Of a stretch of DNA of 64,000 nt, positions 23,619 through 33,382 are shown piece after piece. The stretch is from contig OY978525.1 in the NCBI GenBank assembly GCA_963854835.1, forward strand, positions 56,132,355-56,196,354. Direction: 5' to 3'. Positions within the stretch are counted from its first letter, which is position 1, and the number at the start of each line of letters is the position of its first letter. Origin of the DNA: Megamerina dolium (lineage: Eukaryota > Arthropoda > Insecta > Diptera > Megamerinidae). The notes beneath the pieces were generated by a model. The model was given only the letters and a program-made list of their open reading frames with translations, made no database searches and had not been told where the DNA came from. The position numbers were made by a program, and so were the translations under genes.

Positions 23619-24044
23619 ATTATTTTTTTTTGTCTGTATTTATTGTTGTTGCAAATTTTGATGTAGTGTTAGAGTGAGGAATATGTACAGGCAAAAGATT
23701 TACACTGTTACTTTCAATTGTGCAGTGTGTATCAACTGTTTTTTTTTTATAATGCACTTATCGGGGGGGTTTGCGCAGGTGATTGCAAATTATTGTTTAC
23801 ACACACATTAACAGGCGATTGCCGTTGCCGGAGAGGAGAGCGCTGAACACTCATATTATAAACAAAATGTTTGTAAACGATATTATTTTTATTTATTTTT
23901 TTTTTCTAAAAAAAAAAAAAATCACCGAAATAACTCCTTGAGTTTCTTGGCGTCTTTTCGCAAAATATTAAATTTTTTTACCGAAAACAATCACTTCTCC
24001 GACTCTATCAAACACGTCCACTCTTATTGGTGACTTTCACGGTA
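23619..24044 (-). other. Jockey-2 5' untranslated region
   Basis: About 430 bp between the ORF1 start and the 5' end of the insertion, with several homopolymer runs and no open frame. Jockey-type elements use internal promoters here; I recognise no specific motif. Confidence 0.5.
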
Positions 24045-24045
24045 T

Positions 24046-25144
24046 AGAAGTGCTTCTACATCTTACCCCGCTTGACTTACTTGGTAAGCAGCTGGCGGCC
24101 AATTCAGCTTTACGCCTCACGGGCCTGCACCAATGGACATCAAAGTCCTTCGGACATGCTAGCATACTGGAAAATTTTAATATTGAAACCTCACTTGATT
24201 ATATCAAGCCGACATATGCCTTTGAACGGAAATTTCTAACCTCCTTCCCTGATAGGTTCGCCTGGGAGACGGAAGGATTCATGCCAAATTATACTCTCAT
24301 CTTTACTGATGGCTCTAAGCTCAATGGAAAGGTGGGAGCAGGTGTGTATTCCGAATCATTCAACCTTAATATTTCTTTTCGCCTGCCGGACCACTGTAGT
24401 GTGTTTCAGGCAGAAGTTAAAGCGATTCACAATGCACTAACTTGGATCAAACAGAGCTTTGTCTCCCGCAGAGACATCTGCATCTTGAGCGACAGCCAAG
24501 ATGCAATTAAGGCCCTGGACTCATTTCTCGTGAAATCTAAGACCATTAATGACTGCCGCAAATCTCTTAACGAGATGGCTGAGCAGCACAATATCCTCCT
24601 GTGCTGGGTACCCGGACACAGGGGTATACGAGGAAACTGCATAGCCGACGAGCTTGCAAGACAGGGTACAAATGAGCCTCTAACCCAGGAGAATTCTCGG
24701 TTAGGGATCCCCATAGCCACGTGCAAGCTTAAACTGGAGGATATCACCACTAACGTCTTTCAGAAAAGATGGACAGATACACCCATCTGCAGAACGGCGA
24801 AATTGCTGTGGCCCCTACTCAGCAAGAAACGTTCACGTAAACTTGTCGATCTTAATAGGGTAGATATCTCGACCTGTGTGGGAGTGGTCACTGGTCACTG
24901 CCTCATAGGTCCTCACGCTGTGAGATTAGGTCTTGGCAACCTCACTCATGACTTCTGCAGAAGCTGCAAGGATGAGGAGGAACTCGAGACAATCTCACAT
25001 CTGCTATGCACCTGCCCCGCTTTATGCAAAAATCGTAAACAATTCCTAGGACACTACCATTTGAGTGACCTAGCCCAACTATCCCAGATTGATATTCTCA
25101 ATCTCCTAAAATTTATTCAACGTACCGGTTGGTTCAGCGAGTAG
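24046..25144 (+). pseudogene. LOA-like ORF2, RNase H part (continuation after the insertion)
   Basis: The frame resumes directly after the TAGAAG duplication. It holds an RNase H domain: first aspartate in IFTDGSKLNGKVGAGVYS, glutamate in FQAEVKAIHNALTW, second aspartate in ICILSDSQDAIKAL, and the C-terminal GHRGIRGNCIADELARQG. All four acidic positions look intact. A downstream cysteine-histidine cluster, CRSCKDEEELETISHLLCTC, fits the zinc-binding tail of this LINE group. RNase H removes the RNA strand during integration. The piece ends in a normal stop at 25144, so the C-terminus is whole, but the gene is split by 5 kb. Confidence 0.88.
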
Positions 25145-25247
25145 CTAGGTGAAGGAAAATCCGTGCGACGGTATCACAACGGGCCTAATTTTGGCCTATG
25201 TGCGCTCTCTCTCATCAGAGAGGGCGGCCGCTCTAACCTAACCTAAC
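25145..25247 (+). other. LOA-like 3' UTR with hairpin and CCTAA tail
   Basis: After the stop come about 100 bp containing the possible hairpin CTCTCTCATCAGAGAG (25206-25221), GCGGCCGC, and then CTAACCTAACCTAACCTAA. The same 3' end, apart from a few bases, is present in the derivative at 25511-26552. This suggests the tail is a fixed feature copied by the RT. Confidence 0.75.
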
Positions 25248-25510
25248 CTAAAGCCTATACAAGTACCTTTACAACGGTGTATAAAACATATTTATATTTT
25301 ATTTTTTTATATTCACAAAACGAAGCTCTATCCGATGCAATTTTTTATTTTTTTTTTCCTTCTGAGTCCGTATTCTGCACTTGTTCGTTAATTTTTCTCG
25401 ATCCATTTTACAAAATAGTAGGTGTGTTCGCTTATAAAAAACTTTCAACAATTGTTAACAGTTTTCGACATGAAAAGCGTTGGTGAAAAAATAAATCCAG
25501 CTGTCTATTA

Positions 25511-26552
25511 GGTTAGGTTAGGTTAGAGCGGCCGCCCTCTCTGATGAGAGAGAGCGCACATAGGCCAAAATTAGGCCCGTTGTGATACCGTCGTACGGAT
25601 TTTTCCTTCACCTAGCTACTCGCTGAACCAACCGGTACGTTGAATAAATTTTAGGAGATTGAGAATATCAATCTGGGATAGTTGGGCTAGGTCACTCAAA
25701 TGGTAGTGTCCTAGGAATTGTTTACGATTTTTGCATAAAGCGGGGCAGGTGCATAGCAGATGTGAGATTGTCTCGAGTTCCTCCTCATCCTTGCAGCTTC
25801 TGCAGAAGTCATGAGTGAGGTTGCCAAGACCTAATCTCACAGCGTGAGGACCTATGAGGCAGTGACCAGTGACCACTCCCACATAGGTCGAGATGTCTAC
25901 CCTATTAAGATCGGCAAGTTTTCGTGAACGTTTCTTGCTGAGTAGGGGCCACAGCAATTTCGCCGTCCTACAGATGGGTGTATCCGTCCATCTTTTCTGG
26001 AAGACGTTAGTGGTGATAACCTCCAAATTAAGCTTACACGTGGCTATGTGGATCCCTAACCGAGAATTCTCCTGGGTTAGAGGCTCATTTGTACCCTGTC
26101 TTGCAAGCTCGTCGGCTATGCAGTTTCCTCGTATACCCCTGTGTCCGGGTACCCAGCACAGGAGAATATTGTGCTGCTCAGCCATCTCGTTAAGAGATTT
26201 GCGGCAGTCATGAATGGTCTTAGGTTTCACGAGAAATGAGTCCAGGGCCTTAATTGCAGCTTGGCTATCGCTCAAGATGCAGATGTCTCTGCGGGAGACA
26301 AAGCTCTGTTTGATCCAAGTAAGTGCATTGTGAATCGCTTTAACTTCTGCCTGAAACATACTACAGTGATCAGGCAGGCGCAAAGAAATATTAAGGTTGA
26401 ATTATTCGGAATACACACCTGCTCCCACCCTTCCATTAAGCTTAGAGCCATCAGTAAAGATGAGAGTATAATTTAACATTTAGCTAACCGCCCCAAGGCG
26501 GTCATTTCCAGCTGGCACATCCGGGGAGGGTTTGGATGAGGATTTTTGAGGA
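25511..26552 (-). mobile_element. Internally deleted derivative of the LOA-like LINE
   Basis: Flanked by GTCTATTA at 25503-25510 and 26553-26560, an 8-bp target duplication; the empty site is visible in the MITE at about 3000. On the minus strand the 3' end equals the LOA-like element (RNase H, hairpin, CCTAA tail). The first 45 bp at 26552-26507 (CAAAAATCCTCATCC, AAACCCTCC, GTGCCAGCT) match the 5' end of that element at 15131-15177. So it keeps both termini and lacks ORF1, endonuclease and RT. About 35 bp between the two parts, near 26472-26507, match neither and hold an inverted repeat CCGCCTTGGGGCGG. Confidence 0.82.
25616..26383 (-). CDS. RNase H-only open frame of the LOA-like derivative
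   Basis: 255 residues nearly identical to the C-terminal part of the ORF2 ending at 25144. The first annotated methionine lies inside the RNase H domain: it keeps FQAEVKAIHNAL (glutamate), ILSDSQAAIKAL (second aspartate) and GHRGIRGNCIADELARQG, plus CRSCKDEEELETISHLLCTC. The first-aspartate segment (FTDGSKLNG) lies just upstream, near 26440-26460, but a frame change there separates it from this frame. An independent RNase H product is therefore doubtful. The frame is probably a passenger retained because the 3' end is needed for RT recognition. Confidence 0.7.
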   Translation of the reverse strand: MRLPDHCSMFQAEVKAIHNALTWIKQSFVSRRDICILSDSQAAIKALDSFLVKPKTIHDCRKSLNEMAEQHNILLCWVPGHRGIRGNCIADELARQGTNEPLTQENSRLGIHIATCKLNLEVITTNVFQKRWTDTPICRTAKLLWPLLSKKRSRKLADLNRVDISTYVGVVTGHCLIGPHAVRLGLGNLTHDFCRSCKDEEELETISHLLCTCPALCKNRKQFLGHYHLSDLAQLSQIDILNLLKFIQRTGWFSE

Positions 26553-26852
26553 GTCTATTACGAACAGTAAATGTAAATTTACAAGTTTCTGATGGTTTTC
26601 AGTTCATGTACTTCTTGTAGACTTTCTCATATCGAGAGGGACAGATGACAGAAATTGATAGTGATAGTAATGTAAGTGAGCAGACCTAATAAAACAGCAA
26701 TCAGCCGTTTAGTTAATCCGCAATACTGCCGTCTGTCAGGTTAATATTTTATTTGGATTAAGTGTGCCGTTAATCCGGAATTAGGCTGCCGTCTGTCTAG
26801 GCTATAAGTTTCTATTTGTGGTAAATATTGTTTTTCGTTATTTATTATATTG

Positions 26853-27254
26853 TTGTGTACTACTTTTCCACAACACTTACTAAGTACCTAGCTCACAAGA
26901 TTAACACCTAGACCTAAGCTCCTAAATATCCCTCGAGTCTAACACACTCGTTGACTGAAATAAAACAATTATATTTTATTAAGGATACTTGCGGTTTCTA
27001 CTTTATTGCTGGTGTTTTTCACTTTTACACTAATATTGGAGGGCCTCGTAAGGATCGCAGTATTTACACTTTTACTTAAACTTTACACTAATACTGGAGG
27101 GCCTCGTAAGGATCGCAGTATTTACACTTTTTCTTAAAGCTAACACTTCGGTGTAAGACTCACAACTGAACAGCCACTGCCTTCAGAAAGCTGGCAGCTT
27201 ATATCCATTTTTCTAACACTAGCCACATATCAATCTACCCACATACCATAATAT
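26853..27254 (-). repeat. Element A 3' LTR, distal part
   Basis: Matches 53218-53625 of the 5' LTR of element A, including the tandem 58-bp repeat with GGAGGGCCTCGTAAGGATCG at about 27038 and 27096. It is cut at ACCATAATAT (27254) by the family-B insertions, and the remainder of the LTR resumes at 45042. The LTR end is TTGTGTAC on the plus strand. I could not find a target duplication matching the far end at 54009. Confidence 0.85.
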
Positions 27255-27690
27255 TGTTACGTTTTTATTCTGTGAACGTTTAATTCAATTTGAATTACCT
27301 TATTCGATCACTGGATTCTGTTAATGATAACTGCAACACTTATTTTATACAACTATATACAGCAACAATTTATTTAATAATCTCTATTTACAATAAACAC
27401 TGTTTAAAATCAACTATTTACAATAACACTAATGTACTTGCAACTTTTGCCTCTGTATCAATGTTTTCGCAATCATGTTCGGAATTAGATTGATTCTCAC
27501 TTCTCGACACTGGCTCTATTTATACTCTTTTGGCAACACCCCAGAATCTTCCTTTATTGAGATTCTTCTCTTCCTTTCTCGTTGGCTTGTTCTGGTTATC
27601 GTTTATTTCTTTTTGTTGACATTCGTTTCGATGCTGCCAATAGTGTCAGTCACAATAGTGATGAGTAACCAACTATTGATACTCGTTACA
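27255..27690 (-). repeat. B1 3' LTR
   Basis: 436 bp, TG...CA ends in minus orientation, about 438 bp in other copies. The purine tract GTTAAGAGGAGGGCAG lies directly upstream on the minus strand (27691-27706) and would prime plus-strand synthesis. Confidence 0.93.
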
Positions 27691-27728
27691 CTGCCCTCCT
27701 CTTAACCTTGTTTGTCCCGAACAAGTTT

Positions 27729-30700
27729 TTATACTTCCCCTCGATATGGCGCAAGTCGCTCTAAGTGCACTACTTTAAACTTTGCTCTTTTATTCCAGGC
27801 ACGTTGAATACGATACACTACGTCATTTATCTTTGCTATAATCTTATATGGCCCTTCCCAATGAGTCTGTAGTTTAGGGGACAGGCCTTTCTTTCGTTGT
27901 GGATTATGAAGCATTACAAGCTCTCCTTCATAGAACCCTTTTGAATTTGCTTTCAAGTCATACCTGGCCTTGATCTTATCGCTTATCATCTGCGACCGCT
28001 CTCTGATGAACCGATGTACTTCATCCAACTGTTCCCACTTTTCGCTAGTATAATTACCTTCGGTTGATCTCGTTGGTGTTACGATTCCAAATTTTAAATC
28101 AGCTGGCAGTCTTAAATCGTTTCCAAAAATTGCCATTGCCGGTGTAGTAGCCGTAGTATCATGTTGTGCGCATCGATATGCCATGAGGAACATTGGTATA
28201 TGTACATCCCAGTCTCTTTGGTATTTATCTACGACTTTTCTCAAATATTCCTCCAAGGTACGGTTAAATCGTTCTACCATGCCATCAGATTGTGGATGCA
28301 AAGGTGTTGTACGAGTTTTGTATATACCCAGCATACGGCATATCTCTTGGAATACAACTGATTCGAAATTTCGACCTTGGTCTGAGGTTAATTCCATCGG
28401 TACACCAAAACGAGTAATCCATTGGTTGACGAATACATCCGCAACTGTACTAGCTTCTTGATTTGGAATGGGGTATACTTCAGGCCATTTACTGAAGTAA
28501 TCTATAACCACCAGAACATACTTGTTTCCTGCGTTGCTTATTGGAAATGGTCCAGCTATGTCCATTGCAATTCGCTCAAATGGAGCACCCACGGTGTATT
28601 GGTGCATCTTACCACGACTTTTCTTAGTGGGACCTTTGGCCATTGCACATTGCTTACACTTCCGAATCCAATCAGCGACATGGTCATGACATCCAACCCA
28701 ACAAAATCGTTTTGGTGATTCCCAAATGCCCTTCACTGGAGGCATTGTGATACTCAGCTATCACTTCATTTATTCTAGCCTTGGGTACCACTAGAAGATC
28801 ATTAGTGATTTTTCCATCCTCACTTTCCCATGCTCGGAATAAACATCCGTCTCGTAAGTGCAGGCTTTGCCACTGCGCCCAGTATGCCTTTGCTATTGGA
28901 CTCTCATTAGCCATTTCTTGCCAATCTGGACGTATGCCCTGCTCCTTGTATTCCATAATCTTTACGAGATTTGGGTCGTTCCTCTGATCTTCTTGCACTC
29001 GTTCGGTGGTTCATGACTCCTCCGGCAATATATTCGTAAGTCGTATGTCGACAATGTGCTCCTTGCTCTCCACTCGAGAACAATGTTTACATTCCATTTT
29101 GCAAGGACGACGAGATAGAGCATCCGCGTTGCCGTGATGTCCTCCTTTACGATGTTCGATGGTAAAATCATAACTCTGCAGCCTTTCAATCCAGCGCGCC
29201 AATTGTCCTTCTGGGTTTTTAAATTGTAATAACCACCTTAGCGTTGCGTGGTCAGTTCTTAGATGAAATGACTGGCCGTACAAGTATTTATGGAAATACT
29301 TTACACATTCCAGTATTGCGAGCAACTCTCTTCGAGTGACACAGTAGTTTCTTTCTGGCTTCGACAGGATTTTACTGTAGTATGCTATTACTTTTTCTTG
29401 CCCATCTATGATCTGAGAGAGCACACCACCTATTCCATAGCCACTTGCATCTGTGTCCAACACAAACTTTTGTCCAGGTACTGGATACGCTAATACTGGT
29501 GCTGAACAGAGTCTTTCTTTCAGTTGTTCGAATGCTTTCTGTTGGTCTTCGTCCCATACAAATGGTTTGTTCTTTCTTGTTAACTCATGCAGACTGCTGG
29601 CGATGTTTGCAAATCCAGGAACAAATCGTCTATAGTAGGTGCATAAGCCTAGGAAGCTTCTTAACTCGTGAAGATTCGACGGAATATGCAATTCTTGTAC
29701 TGCTGCTACTTTCTCCTCGTCAGTATGTACCCCTTTTGTTGTTACTTTATGACCAAGATATTTAACTTCTCGCCTGAAGAGTGAACACTTTTTCATATTC
29801 AGTTTAAGCCCTGCTGATTGTATACGCTCAAATACTTCTTTCAACTTTTCCAGGTGGTCGTTAAAATCTTTTCCCATCACGATAATGTCATCAAGGTACA
29901 CCAAGCACGTTTTCCAGTGTAGTCCTCTGAGTACACGCTCCATCAAACGTTCGAAAGTAGCTGGCGCATTGCATACACAAAATGGCATAACTCTAAATTG
30001 CCATAGACCATCGCCAATACTGAAAGCTGTGTTCTCTTTGTCTTCCTTACCAAGTTCCACTTGCCAGTATCCACTTTGCAAATCAAGAGTTGAGAACCAC
30101 TTCGCACCAGATAGTGTGTCCAGAGTGTCATCGATTCTTGGCAGTGGATAGCTGTCTTTTTTCGTAATATCATTCAGCTTTCTGTAATCCACACAGAATC
30201 GAGTACTTCCATCCTTCTTCTTTACCAGCACAACTGATGAACTCCATGGACTCGCTGATGGTTCAATAACACCTTGTTTCTGCATATCGGTAATCAGCTT
30301 AATGGCTTCGTCTCTTTTGGCCAATGGAACTCGTCGTGGTGTTTGACGAATTGGTCTAGAATCACCGGTGTCAATGTGATGCTTCACGATGGTTGTTCGT
30401 CCTCCAGTTTTTCCATTTGAAGAAAAGATTGAACTGTACTTCTCCAATAGTTGTAAAACCTTTTCTTTTTGCTGGTTGGTAAGCACACCTGCCCATTCTT
30501 CCATATGTGCTTTTATTTCCGCTCTGACAGTTCTTGATCTTCCACTTTTTATCGACGAACCATTTTCGCAGTCTACTACGGCTTCCTGGCAATGACCAAT
30601 CACCATTCCTTTCTTCACAACTGTAGATGTATTAGTTGGATTTAATATTCGCACCGGTACTATTCCATTTTCTTTAGGTTCTACTAACGTCCTACCAAGT

Positions 30701-31289
30701 ATGATGTTTTTATTTTGTATTTCTTTATCTGCTTCCACTAACCACAACTTGCCTGTCCCATCATCCACATTTATCTGTGCCCAAATCACCGCTTCTGATT
30801 TTGCTGGAACCTCTTGGCGTTGACATGCCAGTACTCGTTTGATGTTTCCACTCCGCTTGTAACCGATGTTCAATGGTAATTCGACATTTGCATAATGTAG
30901 TATCCGTTGATTTAAATCTAACGTAAATCCGTTGTCAATCATAAAATCAACACCAATTATTACGTCATCGATGATGTCGGCCACAATGAATTCATGTTCC
31001 CACGTGCAATTTCCAATAGATACTCGTTTCTTTATCTTGCCTAGAATTTGTGCATCCTCACCCGTTGCTGTACGCAATTTTATTCCCATTAAAGGCTCAA
31101 ACCTCTTTACCAAATTGCTCTTGATTATCGAATGTGATGCACCAGTATCCAGGGTTAACGTGAATTCCATATTATCCAATTTTCCATCAATAGTCAAGCT
31201 ACTTGGCACACGCTGTAGTTGTGAAATGTGAATGATGGGGCAACCCACTGTTGGAGTCAGTTCACGCCCCGTTGAACTGACTCGATTTA
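27729..31289 (-). pseudogene. B1 pol: protease, RT, RNase H, integrase (broken)
   Basis: 31248-29011 encodes protease (FTLTLDTGASHSIIKS, active-site DTG), RT (FSTLDLQSGYWQV; YLDDIIVMG) and RNase H (FVLDTDASGYGIGGVLSQ; RTDHATLRWLL). It ends at a TGA where B2 and B3 have tryptophan (EES-W-TTER). 28998-28684 is the linker and start of integrase. A 20-bp deletion then shifts frame, and 28745-27729 gives the integrase core: KCKQCAMAKGPTKK, AMDIAGPFP, SDQGRNFESV and MVERFNRTLEEYL, plus a C-terminal domain ending LERLAPYRGEV. All three integrase acidic residues are present. RT has substitutions at a conserved place (MPFCVCNAP for MPFGLCNAP). Confidence 0.92.
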
Positions 31290-31296
31290 GTTTAAC
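31254..31296 (-). promoter_or_regulatory. B1 gag-pol -1 frameshift signal
   Basis: Minus strand: heptamer GTTAAAC (31296-31290), then the gag stop TAA inside a 6-nt spacer, then GAGTCAGTTCA, loop ACGGGGCG and TGAACTGACTC, an 11-bp perfect stem. Same arrangement as B2 with one loop base changed. Confidence 0.75.
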
Positions 31297-31871
31297 GATG
31301 GATTTGTGTTAGTGGAGCTATCACTATCCACCTTATTCTCCTTCTTTTGACTTCCTGGAGAATTCGATCTTGATCGCTTTCGTCGTAGACGGCAGTCACG
31401 CGCCATGTGTCCTGGTTTGTCACAAATGAAGCACTTACCAGTAAACTTGTTTTCGCGTCGACCTGTTGTTCTTCCTTCAGGCTGAACTACTGATTTTACT
31501 GCCTGACGCACTGCTTCAACCAGATCTGTTGTTTCAATGGCGTACCCGTGGCATTGGTCGACACATGAAACTGGCGGCTTCAAACGTCAAGGCACTACTG
31601 ACTGTTTCGGCATAAGTATTCCTGGGTGACATGACTAGGGCGCGCTTTGTCTCTCCATCACGTATGCCATCTATGAATGCCTCTATTTTTATTTTTTCGA
31701 CGAACTCTTCCGAATTACCGGAGAACGCTAGATGACATAAGCGCTCAATATCGGAAGCGAATTCCTGAAGGCTCTCATTACTCCGTTGCACTCGCGATCT
31801 CAATTCCACTCGATGTAATTGACTCTTGTATTCATTTCCATATTTTCGCTGGAGTGTGTCCATCAGTGACT

Positions 31872-31876
31872 GATAG
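31872..31876. repeat. Target-site duplication GATAG of the BEL/Pao element (left)
   Basis: GATAG at 31872-31876 recurs at 38230-38234. In B2 the uninterrupted site reads GACTGATAGCTACC. Confidence 0.9.
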
Positions 31877-32280
31877 TGTCGTAGGCGCGACTAGTGGAGG
31901 GGTTTGCGTTGAACATACAAACAATTTGTTGAATTTGAAAGTTTATTCTGTAATCAATTGAGTTAAAGGTGAATGTAAATTAATATAATAGTACAGTTAC
32001 TTACCGCAGTTTTGTACCCTTTCCTTATTTTCCAATAGGCAAAATTGAAATGACCGAATTATATCAACTAAATAAATGACTTGTGTTACAATAGAGAAAA
32101 ATAAGTACAGAGAGAATAAACGATCAACGATGAGCATTTACTCTAAGAATATCCCTCAAATAAGAGAGAAACGAAAGAGCGTAAACTCAATAAAGAATAG
32201 GTACAAAACTGTGGTTTCCATATCTGGGTTGCCAAGCGTAATATTTAATAACAAACATATTTAAGACTTAAATTATGACA
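31877..32280 (-). repeat. BEL/Pao 3' LTR
   Basis: 404 bp. It contains a 25-bp segment (about 31996-32022, including GTTACTTACCGCAGTTTTG) absent from the other LTR, plus a few base differences. Confidence 0.92.
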
Positions 32281-33256
32281 CCTCCGCCCCCGTGGAGCGA
32301 TCAGCTTCACCACACTCTAAATCCAGGACAGCCAGTATTGATATTGCTCGTTGTAGAAGTCCGCTGACAGTACGCACATCTGCACGACCAGCCACTCCGT
32401 CAGCACCAGTGTACACCTTCTTAACAACGCCACGTCGCCACTGATTTCTTGGAATATTCGGATCGCAAATAAATACTACATCATCTACTCTGAGGGGCGC
32501 CGTTCGTTGACACCATTTAACTCTTCGGGTCAGCATGGGTAAATACTCATGTATCCACCGCTTCCAGAATGCTTCTCTCAGACCACGTACCACGCGCCAC
32601 TGTTTGCGAAGTCCATATATTTTTTCGTCAGGAGCTTTAGCAACTGGTGTTTGTGCAGCATTTGCCGTACCAATCAAGAAATGATTCGGTGTTAGAGGTT
32701 CTTCTTCGTTAGGCGATATGGGTAAGTGCGTGAGTGGGCGTGAGTTGACTATATTCTCCGCTTCGATCAAAAGGCTCTGCAGTACATATTCACGCGGCGC
32801 CACTTCTTTTAATGTGTGGTGTAGCACCCTTTTGACGCATTGTACCATCCTCTCCCAAACTCCGCCTTCCGACGGATTGGCTGGGCAATTGAAAAACCAC
32901 TTAACTCCCTTCGTAGATAATTCGTTCTGAACACGTTCGGCGTCAAATACTTCAGAAAAACGTTTAGCTTCTTCGTCAGCTCCAATAAAATTTTTACCAT
33001 TATTCGACCGCAATCGTACTGGCACTCCTCGACGATTCATAAAGTTTCGCATGGCGATGATGCACGAATCCGTCGACAAATCGTGAGCGACTTCTAAGTG
33101 AATCGCGCGCATAGTTAGGCAGGTAAATAATGCTACCCACCGCTTTTCATTATGCCGCCCGACGGTTACGGAGATAGGACCAAAATAATCAAGCCCCGTA
33201 TAAGTAAAGGGTCGGACGTAAGGCACGAGACGATCTTCAGGCAGTGGTTCCATCAT
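32281..33256 (-). pseudogene. BEL/Pao integrase core and C-terminal domain
   Basis: Frame 33256-32273. The core shows YTGLDYFGPISVTVG (first aspartate), ALFTCLTMRAIHLEVAHDLS, then RLRSNNGKNFIGADEEAKRF where relatives have S-D-N-G, and NPSEGGVWERMVQCVK (glutamate). The second catalytic aspartate is thus asparagine (codon AAT). The C-terminal part LTPNHFLIG and WRVVRGLREAFWKRWIHEYL matches the DUF5641-type tail (LRVDDVVFICDPNIPRNQWR). The open frame runs into the LTR. Integrase joins element DNA to the genome; with this change it should be inactive. Confidence 0.9.
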
Positions 33257-33382
33257 GGGCGTGTGAGGCTCCGCTTGGCTTATACGGCAAACACTACAGT
33301 TAGCTACTACGTTTCGTAACAGTTGTCTTACTTTAGGAATCCAGTATTTTCGGCGAATATTACCAAGGGTCGCCTCATGATT

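Larger units (their letters stand above)
19020..24044 (-). mobile_element. Jockey-like non-LTR retrotransposon (Jockey-2) nested in the LOA-like LINE
   Basis: Starts on the plus strand with a T-run (19020-19036), the poly(A) tail of a minus-strand LINE. It ends at 24044 with TAGAAG duplicated on both sides. Layout on the minus strand: about 430 bp 5' UTR, ORF1 (23618-22230), ORF2 (22233-19174), short 3' UTR. Length of 5025 bp includes two extra 209-bp units. ORF1 is whole. ORF2 has a frameshift near 21850, a 209-bp triplication and one in-frame stop, so it cannot move on its own. It is younger than the LOA-like host copy. Confidence 0.93.
15131..25247 (+). mobile_element. LOA/Bilbo-like non-LTR retrotransposon, split by a Jockey-like LINE
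   Basis: CTAAAGCCTATACA stands at both 15117-15130 and 25248-25261, a 14-bp target duplication. Layout: a 5' UTR, ORF1 (15445-16604, broken), then ORF2 with endonuclease remnants, reverse transcriptase and RNase H. The 3' end has no poly(A) but three CCTAA units. Just before the tail a possible hairpin, CTCTCTCATCAGAGAG, precedes GCGGCCGC. The C-terminal RNase H and short-repeat tail fit the I/R1/LOA group; LOA/Bilbo is my best guess from memory of ORF1. A 5025-bp Jockey-like LINE (19020-24044) interrupts ORF2. Confidence 0.85.
14757..25389. mobile_element. Short inverted-repeat element split by a LINE
   Basis: Left arm 14757-14850 (GTGCAGAAT, GGACTCAGAAGG, A-rich, ATTGCNTCGGATAGAGCTTC, GTTTTGTGAATATAAA) reappears as a reverse complement at about 25285-25380. 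The flanks AATTT at 14752-14756 and 25390-25394 look like a 5-bp target duplication. Without the LINE at 15131-25247 the element would be roughly 500 bp and non-coding. The arms are about 90 bp with several mismatches; the outermost 8 bp agree poorly, so the exact ends are uncertain. A diverged relative lies at about 1353-1720. I cannot assign a superfamily. Confidence 0.65.
14679..26808. mobile_element. Second MITE copy, split by nested insertions
   Basis: Three pieces together follow the MITE at 2721-3234 from its position 2781 onward: 14679-14756, 25390-25510 and 26561-26808. The last ends in the GCCGTCTGTCTAGGC terminal motif followed by TA. The first gap holds an inverted-repeat element (14757-25389) flanked by AATTT. 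The second holds the LINE derivative 25511-26552 flanked by GTCTATTA. The right half again has the doubled terminal motif. The first 57 bp of the left end are missing because this copy is fused to the MITE half at 14441-14678. Confidence 0.75.

Noticed and set aside
26853..27254. Independent solo LTR.
   Set aside because: Its inner edge and the edge at 45042 rejoin to one uninterrupted LTR with a 4-bp ATAT duplication, so it is the distal part of the element A 3' LTR.
28161..28718. Plus-strand frames opposite pol of family B.
   Set aside because: Shadows of the pol coding strand; the same frames recur opposite B2 and B3 pol only because pol is conserved.
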